Below, piece after piece: positions 47,201 through 64,000 of a stretch of 64,000 bases of DNA. Within the stretch, counting starts at the first letter, position 1. The number at the start of each line of letters is the position of its first letter. The stretch is from Lamellibrachia satsuma (taxonomy: Eukaryota; Annelida; Polychaeta; Sabellida; Siboglinidae): positions 611,001 through 675,000 of the forward strand of contig BSQZ01000130.1 of assembly GCA_033239005.1 (NCBI GenBank). Direction: 5' to 3'. The notes beneath the pieces were generated by a model. It was not told the DNA's origin and ran no database searches. It worked only from the letters and a program-made list of their open reading frames with translations. Made by a program: the position numbers and the translations under genes.

Positions 47201-47840
47201 TTTTTGTATTAAATCAACTACTGATGTTACATAAACTATTCACACGCTATATATTTGGACACCAATGAACCAGATTTGCAATAGGCTAAATCAGTTGAGG
47301 AAGCAGTTTTAAGTGAAGTGAACATTGTCATGTGATGATGTAACTTTGTCATGAAGTTGCGCACATGATCAGCATTTACAGTTGGATATCCATTTTGGAT
47401 ATCCAGCGAGTAAAGTAAATTCTTTTGATGATTTGAACCAAAGGCATTGTTTTGTTAAATTTAATGTGGATATTACATATACTTTTCACCCACTACATAT
47501 CTGGACACCAATGAACCGGATTTGTGATAGACTGAATCAGTTGAGGATGGAGGTTTAATTAACCATCATTTAGCTTGCATTCGGACTGGGATTTTTCTCA
47601 AGGATGGTATACTCGCAATGTATTGATTGCCCTCTTGGGGGTCCAGATTACCTGTAACTGTGTACGACTAGTTTATTCGACCACTGTTTGTAGGTGTGGA
47701 CACGTGGCACTGTCTCGTATGTACCCCTCTACTTCGTCCCGGCGAAAGCAGTAATGAAGAGCGCCCTCTACCTGCAGCGATCTGGCAACGTCCCCGCCCC
47801 TGTTTTGCTACAACCGACCACTCTCTTCTCCCAAGATTGA
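27107..47840 (+). CDS. AAAS: Aladin (nuclear pore WD-repeat protein), 15 exons, complete
   Basis: Aladin is a WD-repeat nucleoporin, held at the pore membrane by NDC1 in vertebrates. Fifteen exons join without phase conflict into 513 codons plus stop (human protein 546). They are 27107-27232, 29916-30040, 30488-30552, 31566-31657, 32699-32745, 33874-34035, 34946-35029, 38833-38953, 40264-40388, 41521-41581, 42517-42689, 44752-44819, 45581-45641, 46421-46505 and 47694-47840. WD-type blocks include [20 protein letters not shown] (residue about 157), [48 protein letters not shown] and [15 protein letters not shown]. The order and exon content follow vertebrate aladin, including the C-terminal [13 protein letters not shown]. 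The ATG at 27107 is the first in frame near the conserved [11 protein letters not shown] start. The ATG at 27113 is an alternative. All introns are GT-AG. A TTTCAG upstream (about 27063-27069) may end a 5'UTR intron. Confidence 0.93.
28187..28500 (+). repeat. tRNA-derived SINE, copy 1
   Basis: The head has an RNA polymerase III A-box-like TAGCATACCGGTTAGAAGG and a B-box-like GGTTTCAAATCCC, as in a tRNA-derived promoter. A conserved body (CACGTTGCCACAGTTCACTC, CAGCATGGCTGAATACTTCC) follows. The tail AAAGCGCTTTGAG...GCGCTATATAAGAAC resembles the 3' end of L2-type LINEs, which would supply the enzyme. Lies in AAAS intron 1. Two more copies lie at 39080 and 57047. Confidence 0.85.
28609..29180 (+). 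mobile_element. Penelope-like GIY-YIG fragment with 151-bp tandem duplication
   Basis: Plus-strand frames encode [15 protein letters not shown], then after a gap [16 protein letters not shown], then [19 protein letters not shown]. This is the distal GIY-YIG region of a Penelope-like element. The first 151 bp (28609-28759) are repeated at 28760-28910 nearly exactly. Both stops and the missing GIY core show that it is dead. In AAAS intron 1. Confidence 0.65.
29916..30040 (+). CDS. AAAS: AAAS coding exon 2
   Basis: Acceptor CACTTCCAG. Encodes [17 protein letters not shown] and RSAFIEHTE. The last two bases TG join the G of exon 3 to make tryptophan. The donor GTTTGT is weak, but phase and homology (human NIWRDVG) support it. 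Confidence 0.85.
30488..30552 (+). CDS. AAAS: AAAS coding exon 3
   Basis: 65 bp, acceptor TTTCTAG, donor GTGAGA. Encodes [20 protein letters not shown], equivalent to human RDVGLFGVLNEIANSEEEV. Confidence 0.88.
30849..31310. repeat. Possible non-autonomous element rich in AATTCCAATTACA motifs
   Basis: The motif AATTCCAATTACA and its complement recur at both ends of this AT-rich stretch in AAAS intron 3, giving an inverted-repeat character. Exact ends and target duplication were not resolved. Confidence 0.4.
31566..31657 (+). CDS. AAAS: AAAS coding exon 4
   Basis: 92 bp, acceptor CACACAG, donor GTAAGT. Encodes [20 protein letters not shown], equivalent to human LALCRWASSLHGSLFPHL. Confidence 0.9.
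31739..32509 (-). pseudogene. Penelope-like element, RT thumb/linker and GIY-YIG endonuclease
   Basis: Minus-strand coding sequence in one frame from 32509 to the stop near 31757, broken by a single in-frame stop near 32260. It starts [20 protein letters not shown], a conserved RT-thumb block of Penelope-like elements. A basic linker and [20 protein letters not shown] follow. The GIY-YIG-type endonuclease reads [20 protein letters not shown], then [23 protein letters not shown], and [20 protein letters not shown]. Where relatives usually have YIGETGR, this copy has lysine in place of the glycine, which would damage the active site. The RT catalytic part is missing, so it is a 5'-truncated dead copy in AAAS intron 4. 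Confidence 0.75.
32505..32590 (+). mobile_element. Penelope-like 3' tail, head-to-head inverted copy
   Basis: The plus strand encodes [20 protein letters not shown] then a stop, the same C-terminal peptide as the minus-strand copy ([16 protein letters not shown]). Reverse complement identity with 31738-31822 is high over about 85 bp. Confidence 0.8.
32699..32745 (+). CDS. AAAS: AAAS coding exon 5 (47-bp micro-exon)
   Basis: Only 47 bp, acceptor GGTTCCAG, donor GTATGT. Encodes [16 protein letters not shown], equivalent to human RSEDLIAEFAQVTNW. Too short for simple open-frame searches. Phase matches both neighbours. Confidence 0.88.
33437..33796. repeat. 36-bp minisatellite, 10 copies
   Basis: Ten 36-bp units (ATGTTGTGTAACGTACACTG...) with only a few substitutions, in AAAS intron 5. 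Because 36 is a multiple of three, several frames stay open across it on both strands. These are not genes. Confidence 0.95.
33874..34035 (+). CDS. AAAS: AAAS coding exon 6
   Basis: 162 bp. Encodes the first clear WD unit ([20 protein letters not shown]) and [15 protein letters not shown]. Acceptor GTGTTGAAG has a weak pyrimidine tract. Donor GTACGG. A 36-bp minisatellite ends about 77 bp upstream. Confidence 0.9.
34090..34355 (+). repeat. Dispersed repeat in AAAS intron 6
   Basis: Pairs in inverted orientation with about 46000-46262 in AAAS intron 13. Shared landmarks include TGTCAAGGAATCTGTTCTTA, GTTTAACACTAGTAGTGTCA, GGTGTTAAA-type and CTAATTAGGGCATGTA. Possibly a non-autonomous DNA transposon. 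Confidence 0.75.
34946..35029 (+). CDS. AAAS: AAAS coding exon 7
   Basis: 84 bp, acceptor TTGCTTGCAG, donor GTAAGT. Encodes [20 protein letters not shown], nearly identical in pattern to human [20 protein letters not shown]. Confidence 0.92.
36240..36850 (-). pseudogene. CR1-like LINE ORF2, endonuclease start
   Basis: Minus-strand frames encode NARSVVNKK, then [20 protein letters not shown], then [10 protein letters not shown] and [16 protein letters not shown], ending near [16 protein letters not shown]. This is the apurinic endonuclease domain of a CR1-like LINE, with the ESWA and GDFNH blocks. Stops and frame changes are frequent and the RT is missing. It follows ORF1 at 36868-37990 in the correct order. 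The same family recurs at 63395-64000. Confidence 0.75.
36868..37990 (-). pseudogene. CR1-like LINE ORF1 with SGNH-hydrolase-type domain
   Basis: Minus strand. The N-terminal part near 37930-37780 shows [14 protein letters not shown], then a cysteine pair and [20 protein letters not shown], a probable short coiled coil. A lysine-rich linker with [20 protein letters not shown] follows. After an in-frame stop near 37290 the same frame resumes with [38 protein letters not shown] and [12 protein letters not shown], the esterase-like SGNH domain (LPG and VGTNN blocks) of many CR1 ORF1 proteins. ORF1 acts in RNA binding during retrotransposition. Lies in AAAS intron 7. Confidence 0.75.
38040..38600 (-). 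repeat. Repeated monomers upstream of CR1 ORF1
   Basis: A unit containing GAGTCCGG...CTGCCTCTG...TTAACAAAAAC-GTTT...ATATGTCTA appears at about 38250-38370 and 38446-38582, with a weaker partial copy at about 38050-38100. The units lie just 5' of the minus-strand ORF1 and may be its promoter monomers. Confidence 0.55.
38833..38953 (+). CDS. AAAS: AAAS coding exon 8
   Basis: 121 bp, acceptor TTTGTCAG, donor GTACGT. Encodes [20 protein letters not shown] and the following WD strand, equivalent to human [20 protein letters not shown]. Confidence 0.92.
39080..39425 (+). repeat. tRNA-derived SINE, copy 2, with internal expansion
   Basis: Shares the B box (GGGTTCAAATCC), body and L2-like tail (AAAGCGCTTTGAA...GTGCTATATAAGAACG) with copy 1. 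A segment of about 30 bp (AACAGGTCCGCCAGGGGGTG...AAGTGTAAA) is present four times in tandem where the other copies have one. The A-box end is decayed. In AAAS intron 8. Confidence 0.85.
39590..40140. repeat. Dispersed repeat, two tandem partial copies, pogo-like end
   Basis: The block from AGTCAGCCCATCGTAACAGA to GCTTTATATACCGTGCGG (about 39640-39785) is repeated at about 39816-39970. The right end reads GACCACCGCGTTATAACGAG then GCACGACTGTAT. Its complement (CAGTCGTGCCTCGTTATAAC) resembles pogo/Tigger-type terminal repeats next to TA. Related to 440-775. In AAAS intron 8. Confidence 0.5.
40264..40388 (+). CDS. AAAS: AAAS coding exon 9
   Basis: 125 bp, acceptor CTCGCCAG, donor GTACGG. Encodes [15 protein letters not shown] and [20 protein letters not shown], matching the human exon with VWDVSTETC. 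Confidence 0.92.
41128..41203. repeat. TA microsatellite
   Basis: Pure TA run of about 75 bp in AAAS intron 9, with a shorter run at about 41234-41251. Confidence 0.95.
41521..41581 (+). CDS. AAAS: AAAS coding exon 10
   Basis: 61 bp, acceptor TTTTGCAG, donor GTCAGT. Encodes [20 protein letters not shown], equivalent to human VWEAQMWTCERWPTLSGRC. Confidence 0.9.
42330..42485 (+). repeat. Intron repeat related to 47165-47550
   Basis: Ends AATCAGTTGAAGACGG and starts with AATTGTTTTGATGATTTTAA, matching two tandem copies in AAAS intron 14 (about 47165-47310 and 47405-47555). Non-coding. Confidence 0.6.
42517..42689 (+). CDS. AAAS: AAAS coding exon 11
   Basis: 173 bp, acceptor TGTTTTAG, donor GTGAGA. 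Encodes [20 protein letters not shown] and [10 protein letters not shown], matching human [20 protein letters not shown] and VADLSET. Confidence 0.93.
42800..43140 (-). pseudogene. RTE-like LINE, C-terminal fragment
   Basis: Minus-strand frame with [20 protein letters not shown], then [18 protein letters not shown], then [17 protein letters not shown]. This matches the end of the RTE-like element whose RT part is seen at 23840-24345 and whose tail recurs at 52745. In AAAS intron 11. Confidence 0.7.
43459..44260. repeat. 35-bp minisatellite, about 23 copies
   Basis: Unit TTGGTGCATAAGGCCACTTA...GTAACTTCACCCTAG repeated about 23 times with scattered substitutions and one shortened unit near 43825. 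In AAAS intron 11. Confidence 0.95.
44491..44575. repeat. Direct repeat of about 40 bp, two copies
   Basis: AGTTTTGTACTGCCGTCTCG...GCGGAGATAA occurs twice in tandem, almost identical. Confidence 0.9.
44752..44819 (+). CDS. AAAS: AAAS coding exon 12
   Basis: 68 bp, acceptor ATTGTTGCAG, donor GTACGG. Encodes [20 protein letters not shown], equivalent to human [20 protein letters not shown]. Confidence 0.92.
45238..45538. repeat. 11-bp GT-rich tandem array
   Basis: Unit GTGTGTTGTTT repeated about 27 times, ending about 45 bp upstream of AAAS exon 13. All long frames across it are artefacts. Confidence 0.95.
45581..45641 (+). CDS. AAAS: AAAS coding exon 13
   Basis: 61 bp, acceptor TATGTTGTAG, donor GTAAAT. 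Encodes [20 protein letters not shown], equivalent to human VILLFRTRNSPVFELLP. A GT-rich 11-bp tandem array ends about 45 bp upstream of the acceptor. Confidence 0.88.
46000..46262 (-). repeat. Dispersed repeat in AAAS intron 13
   Basis: Reverse-complement partner of 34090-34355, with similar ends and only moderate divergence. Confidence 0.75.
46421..46505 (+). CDS. AAAS: AAAS coding exon 14
   Basis: 85 bp, acceptor TCTGTTGCAG, donor GTAAGT. Encodes [20 protein letters not shown], equivalent to human QLITFHPSFNKGALLSV. Confidence 0.92.
47165..47555 (+). repeat. Tandem pair of about 150-bp repeats in AAAS intron 14
   Basis: Two copies share TTGATGATTTGAAC-AAA, GGACACCAATGAACC-GATTT and AATCAGTTGAGGA. 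A third relative sits in intron 10 (42330-42485). Confidence 0.7.
47694..47840 (+). CDS. AAAS: AAAS coding exon 15 (last)
   Basis: 147 bp, acceptor TGTTTGTAG, ends at TGA 47838-47840. Encodes [20 protein letters not shown] and a C-tail ending LFSQD. The C-tail after the conserved block is shorter than in human. Confidence 0.9.
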   Translation: MWTRGTVSYVPLYFVPAKAVMKSALYLQRSGNVPAPVLLQPTTLFSQD

Positions 47841-48730
47841 CACACCCTTTCGTTCTCAGTCAACAGCGACAGTATGATTGATGACGTCTTTGTACAATGC
47901 CATCTATGACTGAACTAGGTTTCATGCCGTTAATTACAACATTTGTTGCTAGAAATGTTCAATCAGTGCCATTTTTACTAACAAAATGAAACTATAAGTT
48001 GTCAGTTCCTTTATTTAAAGGAAGTAAGTATAGTTTGTGGGTGACCATGGGTGTTTTTTTGCACGACAAAAGTATTAGTGAAAGTCAGTTAAAAATGCTT
48101 AAAATGGCTATGAAAAAGCTATGGCATTAGGTGCACAGGTCTGAAATTGATATATGTTGTCAGTTAATTTATTTAAAGAAAATTCTTTTTTGTCCCATCC
48201 CTTAAAATTCTTTGATTTTTGGAAAATATTCTTTATATTTTTAATATCGAGAAAGCAATTCCAATGGCTGTATGTTGATACTGAGATGTGCAGAATTACA
48301 CTACTTCCATCCACAAATTGCAAAAAATGTTAAACATGATCTATTGCTCACTCCTGATTTTGAATCTACACGTCTTGTCTAAATGTGAACAGTTTGGTTT
48401 GCTCACAATCCAGTATATTTCTAGGACTAAATTGGGTAGAAACTAGACGTGGTCAACCCAACCTTCCTTTAAAACAAATTCTGTAGAATTTTTTTTTCAA
48501 TGGTGGTATGATGACTGGTCGGTGGTAAACTAGGGTCTAAATGGTGCCTTGCTGTTGACGACGATACAGTGAAGAAGTCCTACAACAACTGGTCAGTCAA
48601 TGCAATAATTGTCCTGCAAAACTCTTACAGTTGTGTGGTCCTTTTGCAATGGCTGGTGTACTCTCATATATTATGATGTACTCTTGTAATTCTGTATTTA
48701 TATAAGGTCAGCGTTCAATAAAATTGTTCT
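47841..48730 (+). other. AAAS: AAAS 3'UTR
   Basis: From the stop codon to just past the AATAAA at 48717. No other gene is seen within. Confidence 0.6.
48717..48722 (+). terminator. Candidate AAAS poly(A) signal
   Basis: AATAAA followed within 30 bases by GT/T-rich sequence (TTGTTCTTGTTTG), the usual cleavage context. It is about 880 bp after the AAAS stop codon, giving a plausible 3'UTR. Confidence 0.6.
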
Positions 48731-49114
48731 TGTTTGATTTATGTGTTACATATCCGTTGACAACTGCACCTTGTTTTATCATCAGTGTCACCGGCATAAT
48801 ATTGGTTTTCCATTCAAAGCACTAGGATACTAGGTCACTAGGATATTGCTCAACACAGAGGTGCCAAGTTAAAGAATTAGGAGGAATTGTATTGTTATCT
48901 TCTGATTATTTTTTCTTTTTGTGTACTACATGAACTAATTTAACCTCCATTAACCGTGAGGCGGCGCCACCGTTTACGTTTACAGCCGCCTTGTGCTAAA
49001 CAGCACTTCCTGTTGTGACGGAACCCAGATGTTTGCACAAAATCTGGGTAAACATCCGTTGACTATAACTCGTGGAGTTATATATAACTCTAACTCATCA
49101 GTTACGAGTTATAT

Positions 49115-49120
49115 TTTATT
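49115..49120 (-). terminator. Candidate receptor poly(A) signal
   Basis: TTTATT on the plus strand is AATAAA on the minus strand, about 380 bp downstream of the receptor stop codon at 49498. Confidence 0.45.
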
Positions 49121-49497
49121 AGTGTGTAAAATCCATAGGAAACAATTATAAGGTTGACTTGTATTGAAAGAAATCACGCAATAAAATAAAGCGGAATTAA
49201 TATTTGACGCAGTGTTCGTTCAGTATAAATGCCGCCGCCGGATTTCGCGTGTCGGCGCCACGGCACAGTGGAAGAATGGAAGCTCGTCTGGCAAGAACGG
49301 GCTTGCACCCAACGTCTTCTACTGACTGTCTAGCAAATGGCAACAACTGAACAAAACTGAAATAATTGAACTGAAAAATACCGCCCACATGAATCAGATC
49401 AGTGATGAGACCTGACGGTAACAGTCAAAATACGCGTTCGCGGCCAAACTTTCTTCTCGTGGAGTTCACGACGGGAGCAAGAGTTGGCCATGCGAAA

Positions 49498-60955
<11,458 letters not shown>

Positions 60956-61355
60956 CTGAAACATACATAGAAGAGCATCCAGTGAAGCAATGAAATACTG
61001 AGCGAACGATTCACTGCTCTATGTGACGAGTATCCGAGGAATAGGGATTATGTGACTGAAAGAGGCACTCGTCTCTATGAGGAAATAGCTTGAGGAATAG
61101 GGAGGATGAGACTGAACGTGGCACTGGTCCATATGGGGAAATAGTCAGAGGAGTAGGGACGATGACAGTAAAATACACATTGGTCTCTACGGGAAAACAG
61201 TGTTCGAATTTACATTGTGCGACTTCATATTGTACCACAATTAGCACGTCTGGAACGTGCACTATTCCAGTTTTGATGCGTTGATGTGTAAAGTGTAGCC
61301 ATTAAATGCACGCATTCTTTTTATCTTGACGACGTTAGTTTTTGTTTTTGTTGTT

Positions 61356-61433
61356 GTTGCTGCTGCCGCTGCCGCTGCCGCTGCCGCTGCCGCTGCCGCT
61401 GCCGCTGCTGCTGCTGCTGCTGCTGCTGCTACT
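61356..61433. repeat. GCTGCC / CTG microsatellite
   Basis: GCTGCC hexamers followed by CTG triplets. Alanine-run frames on both strands are artefacts. Confidence 0.93.
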
Positions 61434-61784
61434 GCCATATACGTCGTGTTTATCGTCGTTGTTGTCATCATATTGAATGTCGTCGTGAGTTTTAGTGTCA
61501 TTGTATCAAAGTAGGCGCCTTTGTTGTTGTCCTAACGTTGTCACTGGCCCCACCACCATCGACAATTCAACCACAGCTCCCCTTAGTTAATTATTTCCCG
61601 GGTTCGAAGACGACACCTCGCCACATTTACTATTGCATGCGGTGTAGGAAAGCACACACATCAAAGGTGGATGTCAGCCTCGTCCCTTGGAGTGAGTGAC
61701 CCAGCGTGCAAGAAACACCTACCACATGTTTCACAGTGTCTGCTCGCTAGGCAACGTCTGAAGCAAGACTGCCAATTACTAGAC

Positions 61785-61960
61785 AGGCACAATAAATCAA
61801 AAACTCGCTAGGACCAAACTGACCCGCATGCGAACGGGAGTTGGCCGATTTAAAGCATTCATAAACAATTGAGGATTACCAGAAAGTGCTGAATGGGAAT
61901 GCGGTGCCGGGCAGCAAGCAGCAGACCACGTCATCACAGTATACGGGAAATAGCATGGCA
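61785..61960 (+). pseudogene. LINE 3' end with CxCG...QTADHVI motif
   Basis: Plus strand reads LTRMRTGVGRFKAFINN, a stop, then LPESAECECGAGQQTADHVI. This pair of blocks is typical of the C-terminus of jockey/I-like LINEs. Only the end is present. Confidence 0.6.
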
Positions 61961-62395
61961 AGCTTGGATCTTGGGAATGGCTGCTCGACGAAAGATTGCA
62001 AATGAAGGATGGTTCCAAACGCGAGAATAAGATTCGCGTACCGCCGTCGCACATTTGCTATGGTAATCGATTGGTGATCCAATATCGCCTGAATACATTG
62101 CTGGTCAACGCTGAAGGCGACCGCAGCGGAACAAGCCACAACCACGCCATCTTTTGCGTCAATATCACAGTCAATATCTTTTCAATTTGCCTATCGCTGC
62201 AAAAATCACTGCGATATTGATGTCTATCTCTAACTATTCTACCTGCCACCGTCTCCGTTCTGTAGATATCTGTGATGTCCTTCTACAACCTTCTATTTCT
62301 TTTCCATGCCCCTGTTCTCTCTAGTATTGTCTTTTACAATCCAACATGCCTCTTAATGTGACCATAGTATTTCCTTTTTGGCATTTGATAAAAGT

Positions 62396-62517
<122 letters not shown>

Positions 62518-62519
62518 TA

Positions 62520-63390
62520 ACGGCGTAAGCCGTAACACTCTTAGCATCGAAAGCAGCAGTATCAGCAGCACTATTAGCTGTGTAAGTAGCTGTGTTAGTA
62601 GCAATAACAGTAGCAGTATGTCCCACTGTAGGTGGCAAAAAAGTAACAACAATATCGATAGTGCCTACGTAGTAGCAAAAACATAACGAAAGCGGTGAAA
62701 CTAGTCGTCTACATTTAACTACTATTTGCAATGTGTTCCAACTCTCGTTTCACGTTTTATACCAAAGTTTTATCAACGAGAAAGCTGACACTCGGCACCA
62801 GGTGAAACCATGCATATATGACACAAGAATATGGACCAATTTTAAGTCGTAAGTTTCATTAAGTTCTTGAGGTTGGCGGAAGAGGCGCCGTGTTGGTGTA
62901 AATGGCTTTAGAATCGAAGTAGGACCGGTGTCAATTTGCCTACGGCAATTCCATTTTGGAAAAACAGCCTCGATAACGACTCGGACTCGTTCAATATTCC
63001 TACGAATGTGCTTGGTCACCTGGAAAAGATCCTCTCGGGTGTCAATTCGCGTGATTTGATCATGTGGAGATATGTTTGTACACATCGTGGTAATGAAATA
63101 ATCAGAGGTTCACATAGTCGATTTGTAGCAAATTTGCCTCGTGATTTTACGCGATTGGATGGACATGTAAGCTTTGCGTACATACACACTCTGTCGAACA
63201 TCCTGCAGTTTACCGCTTGTACGCACGCACGCACTATCGCACGCTCGCACGAACACACGCACGCATGCACATACGCATGTAGCACACACGAATTCACGCA
63301 CGCACGAGCGCGTCTACGTACGAATGCATGTTTACGTACAAATGTATGTTCATGGGTCTGATTTCGGTATATGTGTGTTTACGTACGTGT
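62520..63390. other. No recognisable gene
   Basis: CAG-like degenerate triplets to about 62625, then ordinary sequence, then CACGCA-type simple repeats at about 63222-63310. No receptor first exon was recognised on the minus strand here. Confidence 0.4.
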
Positions 63391-63394
63391 GTAC

Positions 63395-64000
63395 ATAAGG
63401 GTTGGGCTTCATTTAAGTGGAAAGGGGGCAGCAGTATTTGCGGATGAACTCTCAGCAGCAGTAGATAGTGGCATGTGGCATAACTAATATTTTTGGTAGT
63501 CAACACTGTTTAAACTAGAAGCGCAGGGGGTTACCTAGAAGTGCCTCAGGACAAGAGGCCACTAGTACACACAAACACGTAACAAAATGAAAGGAAAACA
63601 TCTCTGAAGCTGGCTATAAATGCGTGTGTTCAGATGCAAGGAGCATAGTAAATAAGAAAAACTAATTAAACATTAAGGTAGAAGATATTGATCTTCACAT
63701 AATTGTCTTAACCGAGTCATGGGCCAACATAGACATAGCAGATGCTGAATTAAGACTGACAGGATACGCAATGTTTAGGAAAGAGTGAATAGGAAAAAGG
63801 GGAGGGGGAGTTATTTTATATGTTAGAAAATCGATTCAGGCTTATGAAATAGAAACGGGAGCAGACTGCGATGTTGTTTGGTGCAAAGCAGTTTCAGGAA
63901 ATTCAACATTAACTATTGGATTTGTTTACCGAAGTCCAAACATAAACGCAGAGGATAACAGATGCAGATACGACTAAAATTAGACAATCTGAAAGAAGCT
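63395..64000 (+). pseudogene. CR1-like LINE, end of ORF1 and start of ORF2 (runs off the window)
   Basis: Plus strand. [20 protein letters not shown] at about 63407-63466 is the end of the SGNH-type ORF1. ORF2 starts near 63590 with [58 protein letters not shown] and [15 protein letters not shown], the endonuclease domain. Several stops and frame slips are present. Same family as the minus-strand copy at 36240-37990. Truncated by the window edge at 64000. Confidence 0.75.

Noticed and set aside
62750..63085. Minus-strand frame as the missing first receptor exon
   Set aside because: The peptide lacks the expected ligand-binding-domain pattern and a signal peptide. No exon 2-like block was found up to 64000.

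Overview
This is intron-rich, AT-rich, repeat-laden animal DNA. There is no operon structure, and the real genes are split by GT-AG introns. Two conserved animal genes can be rebuilt exon by exon: an Aladin/AAAS nucleoporin on the plus strand and a nicotinic acetylcholine receptor alpha-type subunit on the minus strand. The mobile-element mix is CR1/L2-like and RTE-like LINEs, Penelope-like elements, a Ty3/gypsy element, a CACTA element, a zinc-finger B-family DNA polymerase relic and a tRNA-derived SINE. That mix points to a marine invertebrate, either a lophotrochozoan or an invertebrate deuterostome such as a lancelet. I cannot resolve the species from sequence alone.

Layout. Positions 1-26800 are a graveyard of mobile elements. 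They hold head-to-head Penelope fragments (about 0.86-1.26 kb), a decayed protein-primed-type DNA polymerase B gene (1.6-5.8 kb, minus) and a decayed LINE (6.35-7.6 kb). An almost intact-looking but broken Ty3/gypsy retrotransposon follows, with 192-bp LTRs and a 5-bp target duplication (8.92-13.73 kb). A 3.5-kb element with long terminal inverted repeats encloses CACTA transposase remains (14.2-17.7 kb). Exons of a MULE/SWIM-type protein interrupted by a LINE come next (20.0-22.75 kb, minus), then a large hairpin (22.8-23.2 kb) and RTE-type LINE debris (23.8-24.35 kb).

Positions 27107-47840 hold the complete coding region of AAAS in 15 exons, 513 residues, all splice phases consistent. Its introns carry a SINE, Penelope pieces, a CR1 LINE with an SGNH-type ORF1, an RTE tail and several minisatellites. 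A poly(A) signal lies near 48717.

Positions 49498-60955 hold seven 3' exons of the receptor subunit, running toward AAAS so that the two genes are convergent with about 0.8 kb between them. The visible part covers most of the ligand-binding domain, the Cys-loop, the paired cysteines of loop C, TM1-TM4 and the cytoplasmic loop. The signal peptide and first exons were not found and probably lie beyond 64000. The region past 61 kb holds LINE ends, a 39-unit CAG tract and the start of another CR1 copy.

Functionally the two host genes are unrelated (nuclear pore versus ligand-gated channel). The most unusual observations are a minisatellite built from the splice acceptor and first codons of the receptor's last exon, head-to-head Penelope pairs, inverted repeat copies in AAAS introns 6 and 13, tandem arrays close to several splice acceptors, and a gypsy copy whose young LTRs contrast with two frame breaks in pol.
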